This document shows positions 1-8,733 of a DNA stretch of 64,000 nt, in pieces. The notes beneath the pieces were generated by a model, which was given only the letters and a program-made list of their open reading frames with translations, ran no database searches and was not told the DNA's origin. Position 1 is the stretch's first letter; each line of letters begins with the position of its first letter. The position numbers and the translations under genes were made by a program. This DNA is from CAYFYS01 sp965202905 (lineage in GTDB: Bacteria; Pseudomonadota; Alphaproteobacteria; MPNO01): NCBI GenBank assembly GCA_965202905.1, contig OZ241868.1, forward strand, positions 1,178,001-1,242,000, read 5' to 3'.

Positions 1-436
1 CCTCCAACCGGCCGGAATAGCCCACCACGCCGGCGCAAACAGCCGCCCGGCGCGGGGCGACGAACAGCGACATCATGGCGCCCTGGCTAAACCCGACCAG
101 GGCCAGACGATCCTCGCCGATACCGTGCGCGGTAAGCTGCCGGTCGATGAAGGCATCGACGATGCGCGCGCTGCGCCGGATCTCCTCCAGCCGGTCGGCG
201 CGGTCCTGGGTCTGGATGCTGAACCACTGATAGCCCATCGGCGTCATATCGCAGGCATAGGGCGCGTTGGGCGCGATGAACGCGGCATCGGGCAAGGCGC
301 GGCCGAAATAGGGCGCGAGCCCGATCAGGTCGTTGCCGTCCGCACCCACACCGTGCAGCAGGATGACCAGCGAGGCGGCCGGCCCACCCTCGGCGGGCCC
401 GAAGACGGGACCGTCAAGCTGTATCGGATCGGCCAT
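1..436 (-). CDS. Phospholipase/carboxylesterase family serine hydrolase, C-terminus cut by window edge
   Basis: The reading frame is open from an ATG at 436 to the window edge, giving about 145 N-terminal residues. It reads MADPIQLDGPVFGPAEGG, then an oxyanion-hole segment LLHGVGADGNDL and a nucleophile elbow GFSQG. These are typical of the small bacterial carboxylesterase/acyl-protein-thioesterase family of the alpha/beta-hydrolase fold, about 220 residues long. The catalytic Asp and His lie outside the window. The gene follows the DNA glycosylase by 10 bases on the same strand, so co-transcription is likely. The substrate cannot be read from the sequence. Confidence 0.85.
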   Translation of the reverse strand, partial: MADPIQLDGPVFGPAEGGPAASLVILLHGVGADGNDLIGLAPYFGRALPDAAFIAPNAPYACDMTPMGYQWFSIQTQDRADRLEEIRRSARIVDAFIDRQLTAHGIGEDRLALVGFSQGAMMSLFVAPRRAAVCAGVVGYSGRLE

Positions 437-446
437 CACGCCCCCT

Positions 447-1094
447 TCATGTCGGTCTTTCGGCCCGGCCGGGCCGGGCGGTGTTGCGGTAATAGTGCCA
501 CAGGAGCCGCGCGGCAACCGACCGCCAGGGCCGCCACGCCTCGCCGAGCGCGATGAGCGCGAACTCGTCGGGCCGCGCGTCCAACGCCTTGATCTCCTGT
601 GCGGCGACCTGCAGCGCGAGATCGCGCGCCGGCCACACGTCCGGACGCCGCAGCGCGCTCAACAGGTAGATGTCCGCCGTCCAGGCGCCGATCCCCTTGA
701 GCGCGACCAGCATCTCGCGGGCGGTCTCGTCGTCGGCCCGCGCGATCCGGCGGAAATCGAGCGCGCCGGTCGCGACCGCTTCGGCAAGGCCCAGCACATA
801 GCCCGCCTTCTGGCGCGACAACCCGGCGCGCCGGAGCCGGTCGTCGCCCAGCGCCAGCACGCGCCGGGGCTCGACGCCGCCGGCCTCTTCGGCCAAGCGG
901 GCGAAGGTCGCCTCGGCCGAGGCAAGCGAGACCTGCTGCTCCAGGATCAAGAGGACGATCGTCGCAAACCCCTGGTCGCGTCGCCGGCGGGGCGGCGGGC
1001 CGAATCTGTCGGCAATGCCGGCGAGCGCAGGGTCGGCCGCGGCGAGTTCGGAAAGCGCCCGGCCGAATTCGGCCGCCGTCATGGCTCGACTCAT
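447..1094 (-). CDS. DNA-3-methyladenine glycosylase (AlkA-type, HhH-GPD)
   Basis: This 215-residue protein carries a helix-hairpin-helix motif LKGIGAWTADIYLL near residues 132-145. An aspartate follows in PARDLAL at about residue 158, the position of the catalytic Asp in HhH-GPD base-excision glycosylases. The family removes alkylated bases such as 3-methyladenine. The length is short compared with E. coli AlkA (282), because the N-terminal AlkA_N domain is absent, as in many alphaproteobacterial members. It lies immediately upstream of the esterase gene. The family is confident, but the exact base specificity is not. Confidence 0.88.
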   Translation of the reverse strand: MSRAMTAAEFGRALSELAAADPALAGIADRFGPPPRRRRDQGFATIVLLILEQQVSLASAEATFARLAEEAGGVEPRRVLALGDDRLRRAGLSRQKAGYVLGLAEAVATGALDFRRIARADDETAREMLVALKGIGAWTADIYLLSALRRPDVWPARDLALQVAAQEIKALDARPDEFALIALGEAWRPWRSVAARLLWHYYRNTARPGRAERPT

Positions 1095-1160
1095 GGGATT
1101 GCGCAGCGCCGCGGAACGGCCATATTTTTCATCAACGCTCTATGGCATAGATGCCCGGCC

Positions 1161-2021
1161 ATGGCAAAATGCTGGTCGTCGGAAACAATTTCGCGGTTTG
1201 CACCGAGTCCAACCGGCCTTCTCCATCTCGGCCACGCCTACTCGGCCCTCACCGCTTACGCGCTTGCCCAGGGCGACAAGGGCCGTTTCATCCTGCGCAT
1301 CGAGGACATCGATCCCGGACGCTGCCGGCCGGAATTCGAGACCGCGATCTACGACGACCTCGAGTGGCTGGGGCTGCGCTGGGACAAAAACGTCCGCCGC
1401 CAGTCCGACCACCTCGACGACTACCGCGCCGCGCTCCAGACGCTGGAGCGCAAGGGCCTGATCTATCCCTGCTTTTGTACGCGCAACGACATCAAGGCCG
1501 AGATCGGGCGATCGGGCCATGCGCCGCACGGTCCCGACGGGCCGGTTTATCCCGGACTCTGCCGCAAACTGTCCGGCGAGCGCGCCCGAGGACGCATCGA
1601 AGCCGGCGAGGCCTACGCGCTGCGCCTGGACATGGCGCGCGCGGCCGCGGTCGTCGGTCCGATTGCGTGGTGCGACCGCGCCCACGGCAAGGTCAAGGCG
1701 CGCCCGGAGATGTTCGGCGACGTCGTTCTTGCGCGCAAGGATACGCCGACCAGCTACCACCTCTCGGTGACCGTCGACGACCACCTGCAGGGCGTGAGCG
1801 TCGTCAGCCGCGGCGTAGACCTTTTCGCGGCGACCCACGTCCACCGGCTGCTGCAGGCGTTGCTGGGCTACGAGACCCCGCAATACCGGCACCACCGCCT
1901 GCTGACCGACGATGCCGGCCGCCGCCTCGCCAAGCGCAGGGACAGCCTCAGCATCGCCGGCCTGCGCGCAAGCGGCCGCACCCCGGACGAAATCCGGGCG
2001 ATGGCGGGCTTCGATGGCTGA
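1161..2021 (+). CDS. gluQ: Glutamyl-Q tRNA(Asp) synthetase
   Basis: This is a 286-residue GluRS catalytic-domain paralogue without an anticodon-binding domain. RFAPSPTGLLHLGHAYSAL near the N-terminus holds the HIGH-like signature HLGH. IEDIDPGRCRPEF follows, then CFC...YPGLC zinc-type cysteines, and RRLAKR stands in the KMSKS position near the C-terminus. The enzyme glutamylates queuosine at position 34 of tRNA-Asp. The ATG at 1161 is chosen because it places the HIGH motif at the usual distance. The frame stays open far upstream, but that part runs antisense through the glycosylase and has no family similarity. Confidence 0.93.
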   Translation: MAKCWSSETISRFAPSPTGLLHLGHAYSALTAYALAQGDKGRFILRIEDIDPGRCRPEFETAIYDDLEWLGLRWDKNVRRQSDHLDDYRAALQTLERKGLIYPCFCTRNDIKAEIGRSGHAPHGPDGPVYPGLCRKLSGERARGRIEAGEAYALRLDMARAAAVVGPIAWCDRAHGKVKARPEMFGDVVLARKDTPTSYHLSVTVDDHLQGVSVVSRGVDLFAATHVHRLLQALLGYETPQYRHHRLLTDDAGRRLAKRRDSLSIAGLRASGRTPDEIRAMAGFDG

Positions 2022-2033
2022 CCCGGGCCGGGG

Positions 2034-2583
2034 CTACGACCCGAGACGCTCGACGATCTCGACATAGTCCGGCCGTGCGGGGTCCAGGAGACCGTGGCGG
2101 ACGAAGAAGTCGATGCACACCAGGTTGCAGTTGAACTTGAACGCGCGGGTCTCGGCGACCGTCTCCATGACCCGCTCAACGGGCCAAAGATAGAAATCCC
2201 CGATCTCGCCGTCGATGTTACGCGGCCGGAAATCGGCCGGCAGTTCGAGGTCGTAGCAGAACATCGCGTCGGGCTTCAGCCCGTCTTCGGTCTCATGGCA
2301 GTAGGTGATCGCGCCGACCGCCCGCGCCCGGGCGGCCAGATCCGGGGCTACGCCGGCCTCCTCGCCGGCCTCTTTGATCACCCGGCCTCTTTGATCACCC
2401 GGCCTCTTTGATCACCCGGCCTCTTTGATCACATTGTCCTTCAGGCTGGCGCCGACCGGCTGACCGCCGGCCACGAAGTTGTCGAGCATACCGGGACAGG
2501 TCGGCTTGTCGTGCGCCCGGCGGGCGATCCACATCGACAGCCGATCGCCGTCCCGGACGAAGCCGTTGACGTGTCGGCGGCGC
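2034..2583 (-). pseudogene. Nudix hydrolase (DUF4743/thiamine-pyrophosphokinase-type) broken by tandem repeat, N-terminus missing
   Basis: In one minus frame the sequence reads HVNGFVRDGDRLSMWIARRA, then MLDNFVAGGQPVGASLKDN and VIKEAG followed by TGA. The same frame resumes as VIKEAGEEAGVAPDL and continues to a normal C-terminus ending VERLGS. Together these spell a Nudix box (GG...KEAGEEAGV) of the DUF4743-associated family. Three extra copies of a 17-bp unit (51 bp, so the overall frame is kept) put one in-frame TGA inside the box. The usual N-terminal domain of about 100 residues is absent: upstream sequence is the end of the neighbouring oxidoreductase. A GTG at 2381 could still start a 115-residue C-terminal piece, which lacks half of the Nudix box. 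Confidence 0.8.
2365..2432. repeat. Four perfect tandem copies of a 17-bp unit inside a Nudix box
   Basis: The plus-strand unit CCGGCCTCTTTGATCAC occurs at 2365, 2382, 2399 and 2416 without a mismatch. On the minus strand each copy encodes VIKEAG in a different frame, because 17 is not a multiple of three. Removing three copies restores an uninterrupted Nudix box. This fits recent slippage or an assembly artefact. Confidence 0.97.
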
Positions 2584-3723
2584 TCAGACGATGTTGGCTT
2601 TGCGGAACGGCGTCCGGCGTGCGATCCGGTCGTAGCCCAGGGCCGTCAGATCCAGGGTGCGAAACCCGCCATGGACGATCAACTCGGCGACCGCGCGCCC
2701 CGCGGCCGGCGAATGCTGTAACCCGTGGCCGCTGAAGCCGCAGCGCAGGACCATGCCCCCGGCCTCGGGATGGCACCCGATGATCGCATTATGGTCGAGC
2801 GGCGTGACGTCGTAATGACCGGCCCAGGCGCCGGTGCGCCTGACCGCCTCGAACGCCGGCGCGCGGACAGCGAGGATCGGCCATAGCGTGGTCTCGAAGG
2901 CGTCGTCGGACTCGAGGTCGCCGGGCGCGGCATCGATGTCCTGATCTTCGGCCGGAGACAGGATGGCGATGTACTGCCCGCCTTCGGGCCTGAAGGCGAG
3001 CCCGCTCGGATCGATGGTCAGCGGCAGCGCCGGCAGCGCCGTCCTGCAGTCGAAGACATAGGTGGTCCGCTTGCGCCGGCGGACGGGCAGATCGAGTCCG
3101 GCAAGCGCCGCCACATCGGCGGACGACGAGCCCGCCGCGACGACCACAGTGCCGCAGCCGACGGCGGTTCCATCGGACAGCGTCAGCGCGCCGTCGCGCG
3201 ACAGACCGGTCACCGCGGCCGCGCGATAGACCGCGCCCAGAGACTGCGCCTTGCGGCGAAAGGCGTACAGCAAGGCCTCGGGCGAGACCCCCCCCCTCGT
3301 TCTTCCGCCCGAAGGCGCCGGCGCCGAGCCCGGTGGCGTCGAGCCAGGGAAAGCGCCCGACGAGTTCCGCCGGTCCGAGCACATCTATCGCGGCGCCCAG
3401 CGCGCGCGGCCGCATCCTCCGGGCCGACGAGGTTGAGGTAGCCGCACTCGCGAAACGCGAGATCCGGCGCCTCGTCGTCAACCGCAAGCAGTTCCGGCGC
3501 GGCCTTGACGAAGGATGCGCCGAACAACGACATCTCGACATTTCGAGAACTGCTGGCGGATGCCGCCCCAGGACCGTGCGGTGGCGGAGTCCACGTAGCC
3601 CGGATCCCGCTCGGCCACCAGGATCGTGCCGCCGAAGCCGCCATCGGCGGCGAGAAAACAGGCGATCGCGCTGCCCATCGCGGCGCCGACGACGATCGCC
3701 ACATCGAACTGTGCGCCCCTCAT
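2584..3723 (-). pseudogene. FAD-dependent amino-acid oxidase/dehydrogenase (DAO family) with three frameshifts
   Basis: The protein is spread over three frames. It starts MRGAQFDVAIVVGAAMGSAIACFLAADGG, an FAD-binding Rossmann start, and runs to IRQQFSK. It then moves to NVEMSLFGASFVKAAPELL in a second frame (shift near 3540), to ALGAAIDVLGPAELVGRFPW in a third (near 3405), and to SPEALLYAFRRKAQSLGA (near 3290). The rest is intact, ending with DHNAIIGCHPEAGGMVLRCG and TPFRKANIV, normal for glycine/sarcosine-oxidase-like DAO proteins. The last shift coincides with a run of nine C on the plus strand at 3288-3296, where eight would keep the frame. If the three sites were repaired the protein would be about 380 residues, a normal family length. 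Confidence 0.8.
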
Positions 3724-3977
3724 CGGGCGAGTCCGCCGGCCGGCGGCCCCCGGCGGCGACAGATCTCGCCGATGCGGCTTCGCGTCATCGCGCGGTTCCG
3801 CGCGCCCGGGCGCGGTGGGTGGTCGGCTACGATCCTGCTCGTTGACAGTCCAGGGGTGCGGACATACTGTGCAGCGCCAATTTCACGGGTCGGCAGCATG
3901 CCACAGCCCCGAGGGTCGTGTCCCAGGCCGCTTCCAGTCGTTGAACGTATTCGCCAAAGGATTCGGGATAGCCTCCG

Positions 3978-4727
3978 ATGAAGGTATTCGTCGCTGTAAA
4001 GCGGGTCGTCGACTACAATGTCAAGGTCCGCGTCAAGGCCGACCGGAGCGGCGTCGAGACGGCCAATGTCAAGATGTCGATGAACCCCTTCGATGAGATT
4101 GCCGTCGAGGAGGCGATCCGCATGAAGGAAGCCGGAAAGGTCGAGGAGATCGTCGCAGTCTCGATGGGCGTTCAGCAATGTCAGGAGACCATCCGTACCG
4201 CGCTGGCGATGGGTGCGGACCGCGGGATCCACGTCCTGACCGACCGGGAGTTGCAGCCGCTGGCCGTCGCCAAGCTGTTCAAGGCGCTGGTCGAGCGCGA
4301 GAGCCCGGATCTGGTGATCCTGGGCAAGCAGGCGATCGACGACGACAGCAACCAGACGGGCCAGATGCTGGCCGCGCTTCTCGGATGGCCGCAAGGCACC
4401 TTCGCCTCCGAGATCGTCTTCGCCAACGGCGGCGCGGAGGTGACGCGCGAGGTCGACGGCGGGCTGGAGACGCTGGCGCTTGGGCTGCCGGCGGTGATGA
4501 CCACCGATCTCCGGCTCAACGAGCCGCGCTACGCCTCGCTCCCCAATATCATGAAGGCGAAGAAGAAGCCGATCAAACAGATTTCGGTGGACGATCTGGG
4601 CGTCGATGTCGCGCCGCGGCTCGCCACGCTCAAGGTGGAGGACCCGCCCAAGCGCGAGGGCGGGGTCAAGGTCGCCGATGTCGCCGAGCTCGTCGAAAAG
4701 CTCAGGAACGAAGCGGGGGTGATCTGA
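3978..4727 (+). CDS. etfB: Electron transfer flavoprotein beta subunit
   Basis: This 249-residue protein begins MKVFVAVKRVVDYNVKVRVK and contains the ETF-beta signature region GKQAIDDDSNQTGQMLAALLGW, with VEEAIRMKEAG before it. It forms the AMP-binding half of the ETF heterodimer, which carries electrons from acyl-CoA and other flavin dehydrogenases to ETF-quinone oxidoreductase. Its stop overlaps the start of etfA (TGATG), so the two are translationally coupled. The length is typical. Confidence 0.97.
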   Translation: MKVFVAVKRVVDYNVKVRVKADRSGVETANVKMSMNPFDEIAVEEAIRMKEAGKVEEIVAVSMGVQQCQETIRTALAMGADRGIHVLTDRELQPLAVAKLFKALVERESPDLVILGKQAIDDDSNQTGQMLAALLGWPQGTFASEIVFANGGAEVTREVDGGLETLALGLPAVMTTDLRLNEPRYASLPNIMKAKKKPIKQISVDDLGVDVAPRLATLKVEDPPKREGGVKVADVAELVEKLRNEAGVI

Positions 4728-5677
4728 TGACGGCCCTGGTGGTTGCCGATCACGACAGCGCGCAGCTCTCGCCGGCGACGCTGAACGCGGTTACGGCGGC
4801 GGCGGCGCTGGGCGACGGCATCGACGTGCTGGTCGCCGGCGACGGCTGTCGGCCGATCGCTGAGGCCGCCGCAGCCATTGCCGGCGTCGGCCGGATCCGG
4901 CTGGCCGAGGACGCCGCCTACGGCCATCTGCTGGCCGAGGCCATGGCCCCGCTGGTGGTCTCGCTGGCGTCGGACTACGAGGCGATCCTGTTCCCAGCCA
5001 ACACGACCGGTAAGAACCTCGCCCCGCGCGTCGCGGCGCTTCTCGATGTCGCCCAGATCTCCGATATCGCCGGGATCGTCTCGGCGGATACCTTCGTGCG
5101 CCCGATCTATGCCGGTAACGCGATGGCGACCGTCCGGTCGAGCGATGCGATCAAGGTGATCACGGTCCGCGGCACGGCCTTTCCCGCCGCCGGCGACGGC
5201 GGCAGCGCCGCGATCGAGTCCGTCGCCGCCGCGGAGACCTCCGGCCTGTCGTGCTTTCTGCGCCAGGATCTGTCGAAGTCCGCGCGCCCCGATCTCACCA
5301 GCGCGCGGGTCATCGTCTCGGGCGGGCGCGGCATGCAGTCCTCGGAGAATTTCGCGCTGGTCGAGGCGGTCGCCGACCGGCTGGGCGCCGCCGTCGGCGC
5401 CTCGCGCGCGGCCGTCGATGCCGGCTACCGGCCAAACGACTTCCAGGTCGGCCAGACCGGCAAGGTGGTGGCGCCGGAGCTCTATGTCGCGGTCGGCATC
5501 TCCGGAGCGATCCAGCATCTCGCCGGGATGAAGGACAGCAAGGTCATCGTCGCGATCAACAAGGACGAGGACGCGCCGATGTTCCAGATCGCCGATTACG
5601 GCCTGGTCGAGGACCTGTTCAAGGCACTGCCCGCGCTGGCGGAAGAACTCGACAAGAACGGCGTCAAACCGCGATGA
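4727..5677 (+). CDS. etfA: Electron transfer flavoprotein alpha subunit
   Basis: This 316-residue protein starts at the ATG overlapping the etfB stop. The N-terminal domain includes LFPANTTGKNLAPRVAALLD. The C-terminal FAD-binding domain shows SGGRGMQSSENFALVEAVAD, then GQTGKVVAPELYVAVGISG and INKDEDAPMFQIADYG, all ETF-alpha hallmarks. It binds the FAD of the ETF dimer. The frame is open far upstream, but that sequence lies inside etfB and is not used. Confidence 0.97.
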   Translation: MTALVVADHDSAQLSPATLNAVTAAAALGDGIDVLVAGDGCRPIAEAAAAIAGVGRIRLAEDAAYGHLLAEAMAPLVVSLASDYEAILFPANTTGKNLAPRVAALLDVAQISDIAGIVSADTFVRPIYAGNAMATVRSSDAIKVITVRGTAFPAAGDGGSAAIESVAAAETSGLSCFLRQDLSKSARPDLTSARVIVSGGRGMQSSENFALVEAVADRLGAAVGASRAAVDAGYRPNDFQVGQTGKVVAPELYVAVGISGAIQHLAGMKDSKVIVAINKDEDAPMFQIADYGLVEDLFKALPALAEELDKNGVKPR

Positions 5678-5726
5678 GCACGGTTCGCATCACCGCCCGG
5701 CACGCCTCAAGCGCAGAGGTGGTGCG

Positions 5727-6632
5727 ATGAACGATCCGCTTGCGAACTCTCCGGACGGGGTGATCCGAAAGATCGGCGTGATCGGCGCGGGGCAGATGGG
5801 CTCCGGTATCGCCAATGTCTGCTCGGTCAGCGGCTTCGATGTGGTCCTGGGCGACATCGCGCACACCCAGGTCGAGAGCGCGCTCGGCAACATCGCGCAC
5901 AATTTCGACCGCCAGGTCGGCCGCGGCCGAATGACGGAAGAAGACAAGGCGGCCGCGCTCGCCCGCATCCGGACCGGCACCGAGTACGGCGTGTTCGCCG
6001 AATGCGACCTGATCATCGAGGCCGCAACCGAGAAGGAGGAGACCAAGCGCGAGATCTACAAGCGGCTCATCAGCGAAATCCGCGACGACGCGCTGATCGC
6101 TTCGAACACGTCTTCGATTTCGATCACGCGGCTTGGGGCGGCGACCGACCGGCCGGCGCGGTTTATGGGCATGCATTTCATGAACCCGGTGCCGGCGATG
6201 CAGCTCGTCGAGTTGATCCCGGGCATAGCGACCGACAAGCCGACCTTCGAGGCGATCCAGACGCTGACCTTCGCACTCGGCAAGACACCGGTGAACGCCG
6301 AGGATTTTCCGGCCTTCATCGTCAACCGCATCCTTCTGCCGATGCTGAACGAGGCCATCTACACGCTGCACGAAGGCGTCGGTTCGGTCGAAGCGATCGA
6401 TATCGCGATGCGTCTGGGCGCCAATCACCCGATGGGCCCGCTCGAGCTCGCCGACTTCATCGGGCTCGACACATGCCTGTCGGTCATGCAGGTGCTCTAC
6501 GAGGGGCTCGCGGACACCAAGTACCGGCCCTGTCCGCTGCTGGTGAAATACGTCGAGGCCGGCTGGCTCGGCCGCAAGACCGGGCGCGGCTTCTACGACT
6601 ATTCGGGCGACCACCCGGTCCCGACCCGATAG
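5727..6632 (+). CDS. hbd: 3-hydroxyacyl-CoA (3-hydroxybutyryl-CoA) dehydrogenase
   Basis: This 301-residue protein has the NAD-binding motif GVIGAGQMGSGIA at about residues 17-29. SNTSSISIT and MHFMNPVPAMQLVELI (catalytic His) follow, and then the C-terminal domain signature FPAFIVNRILLPMLNEAI. It oxidises 3-hydroxyacyl-CoA to 3-ketoacyl-CoA with NAD+. It sits 49 bases after etfA, the classic Etf/Hbd arrangement of beta-oxidation or PHB metabolism. Substrate chain length cannot be told from sequence. Confidence 0.93.
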   Translation: MNDPLANSPDGVIRKIGVIGAGQMGSGIANVCSVSGFDVVLGDIAHTQVESALGNIAHNFDRQVGRGRMTEEDKAAALARIRTGTEYGVFAECDLIIEAATEKEETKREIYKRLISEIRDDALIASNTSSISITRLGAATDRPARFMGMHFMNPVPAMQLVELIPGIATDKPTFEAIQTLTFALGKTPVNAEDFPAFIVNRILLPMLNEAIYTLHEGVGSVEAIDIAMRLGANHPMGPLELADFIGLDTCLSVMQVLYEGLADTKYRPCPLLVKYVEAGWLGRKTGRGFYDYSGDHPVPTR

Positions 6633-6640
6633 CCCCGGCG

Positions 6641-7495
6641 GTGGCGCATCCGGCCGGAGCCGCGCGCGGCATCGCCTGGATGACCTTCGCCGCGTTCTTC
6701 CATGCGACGATCGTGATCTCGGCGCGCCGGATCTCCCACCTGCCCGGCATCGAGATCGTCTTCTTCCAGGCCGTGGGCACGAGCATCTGCATGTTGCCCT
6801 GGCTGATCCACGCTGGGAACGGTGCGCTCAGGACCTCCAACATGGCGATCCACTGGGCGCGCAGCGCCGGCGCCACGGCCGGGATGACGGCCATGTACTA
6901 CGCGCTGCGGCACATGAACGTCGCGGACGTCTCGGCGCTGCTGTTCACCGTGGGACTGTTCACGGTGGCGCTGGCCGCGCTGTTCCTCGGCGAGGCGCTG
7001 GACTTTCGCCGGGCGGCCGCGGTCGTCACCGGCTTTTGCGGCGCGATGATCATCATCCGGCCGGGCTTCCAGGACAACGCCTGGCCGGCCTTGGCGATGC
7101 TGTTCGTCGGCCTCGCCTTCGGCGCGGTCAACGCCGCGACCCGGTTCTTCGCCGGCAGCGAGAACACCAACGCCATCGTGTTCTACATGTATGCGCTGAT
7201 GGGACTCCTCACGGTCCTGCCCACGGTGGTTCTTTGGCAGACCCCTGCAGCGGGCGACATCCCGTGGCTGATCGCGATGGGCTTGGCCAGCACGGGCGCC
7301 CAGCAAGGCATGACCCGGTCCTTCGCTGCCGCGCCGACCGCGGTGGTGATGCCGGCCTATTATCTCCAGCTTCCGCTCGCCGCGCTGATCGGCTACCTCG
7401 CCTTCGCGGAGATCCCCGATTTCTGGATCTGGCCGGGAGCCGCGATCATTTGCGGCGCGACCTGGTACATCGTCCGGGTCGACTCCGCACGCTGA
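6641..7495 (+). CDS. DMT-superfamily (EamA) permease
   Basis: The protein has about 284 residues and two EamA repeats, each with about five hydrophobic helices (for example MTFAAFFHATIVISARR, VADVSALLFTVGLFTVALAA and LPLAALIGYLAF). The GTG at 6641, 8 bases after the hbd stop, gives the short basic N-terminus normal for the family. An internal ATG at 6680 is the alternative and would clip the first helix. Such proteins export metabolites or amino acids across the inner membrane; the substrate is unknown. It is probably co-transcribed with hbd. Confidence 0.85.
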   Translation: MAHPAGAARGIAWMTFAAFFHATIVISARRISHLPGIEIVFFQAVGTSICMLPWLIHAGNGALRTSNMAIHWARSAGATAGMTAMYYALRHMNVADVSALLFTVGLFTVALAALFLGEALDFRRAAAVVTGFCGAMIIIRPGFQDNAWPALAMLFVGLAFGAVNAATRFFAGSENTNAIVFYMYALMGLLTVLPTVVLWQTPAAGDIPWLIAMGLASTGAQQGMTRSFAAAPTAVVMPAYYLQLPLAALIGYLAFAEIPDFWIWPGAAIICGATWYIVRVDSAR

Positions 7496-7543
7496 AACAG
7501 CCCGGCCGCCATGCTAGGCTGGGCCGAAAGGGAGAGCGGCGAG

Positions 7544-8710
7544 ATGAGAAACAGCACGGACAGGATCCTCACCACCCATGTTGGCAGCCTGCCGCGGCCG
7601 CAAGCGCTGATCGAGGCGATCGTGGCCGAGGACCGGGGGGTCGCGATCGACCGCGCGGCCTATGAGGCGACGCTCAAGGACTCGGTGACCGAAATCGTCG
7701 CTACCCAGGCCAAGCTCGGCATTGACATCGTCGATGACGGCGAGTTCTCCAAGCGCGGCTTTGCCGTATACGCCAACGAGCGGCTGGCCGGCTACGAGGC
7801 ACGGCCGAAGCCACGCGGTATTCCCTGGGGCGGAAGCCGCGAAGCGCTGGCCTTCCCGGCTTTCTACGAAGCCGCAAGACCGCACGGCGCGGGCGCGGTG
7901 GCCCAGGTCGACGAGCTGGTCTGCACCGGCCCGATCTCCTACAAGGGCCAAGCACAGCTCGCGCGCGACCTCGCCAACCTGCGCGCGGCAGTCGATGCCG
8001 CCGGGGTCGATGAGGCCTTCGTGCCGGCGATCTCCCCGGTCGATGTCGCCGGCAACCAGAGGAACGAGCACTACGAGTCGGAGGAAGCCTTCCTTTACGC
8101 CGTCGCCGATGCGATGAACGAGGAATACCGCGCGATCGTCGATGCCGGATTCATCCTTCAGATCGACGACCCGCATTTGGTGACCCACTACGTCAAAACA
8201 CCCGGCCTCGACATGGCGGGTTACCGCAAATGGGTCACGGCCCAGGTCGAAGTGATCAACCACGCGCTCAAGGGCGTGCCGGAGGACCAAGTGCGCTACC
8301 ACACCTGCTACGGCATCAACATCGGCCCCCGGATCCACGAGGTCGAGCTGGGCTGGGTGCTCGACATCGTGCTCGGGATCAACGCCGGGGCCTATTCGTT
8401 CGAGGCCGCGAACCCGCGCCATGAGCACGAATGGCAGCTCTGGAAGGATACCCGGCTGCCCGAGGGCAAGATCCTGATCCCAGGCGTGATCACCCACTGC
8501 TCGGTCCTGGTCGAGCACCCCGAGCTGATCGCCGAGCGCATCGGCCGCTTTGCGGGCCTCGTCGGGCGTGAAAACGTGATTGCCGGAGGCGACTGCGGCT
8601 TCGGCACACAGGCGAGCGCCACGCCCGAAATCCATCCGAGTATCGTCTGGGCCAAGTTCGAGGCGCTCGCCGAGGGCGCCCGGATGGCAAGCCGCGCACT
8701 CTGGAACTGA
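7544..8710 (+). CDS. MetE-like (cobalamin-independent methionine synthase C-domain) methyltransferase, copy 1
   Basis: This 388-residue single-domain protein begins with RILTTHVGSLPRP. It keeps the zinc ligands of the MetE catalytic domain: His253 and Cys255 in YHTCYGIN, Glu287 in SFEAAN, and Cys351 in GGDCGFGT. The ATG at 7544 is preceded by a GGGAGAGCGGCGAG Shine-Dalgarno region. Stand-alone MetE-C proteins transfer methyl groups to thiols from varied donors, and the acceptor here is unknown. A divergent relative follows 23 bases downstream. Confidence 0.87.
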   Translation: MRNSTDRILTTHVGSLPRPQALIEAIVAEDRGVAIDRAAYEATLKDSVTEIVATQAKLGIDIVDDGEFSKRGFAVYANERLAGYEARPKPRGIPWGGSREALAFPAFYEAARPHGAGAVAQVDELVCTGPISYKGQAQLARDLANLRAAVDAAGVDEAFVPAISPVDVAGNQRNEHYESEEAFLYAVADAMNEEYRAIVDAGFILQIDDPHLVTHYVKTPGLDMAGYRKWVTAQVEVINHALKGVPEDQVRYHTCYGINIGPRIHEVELGWVLDIVLGINAGAYSFEAANPRHEHEWQLWKDTRLPEGKILIPGVITHCSVLVEHPELIAERIGRFAGLVGRENVIAGGDCGFGTQASATPEIHPSIVWAKFEALAEGARMASRALWN

Positions 8711-8733
8711 ACTCGAGGAAGGGGAGGACGATC

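Noticed and set aside
2399..2415. In-frame TGA in the Nudix gene as a possible selenocysteine codon
   Set aside because: The TGA arises from the 17-bp repeat unit and lies at no conserved Cys; repeat expansion explains it.
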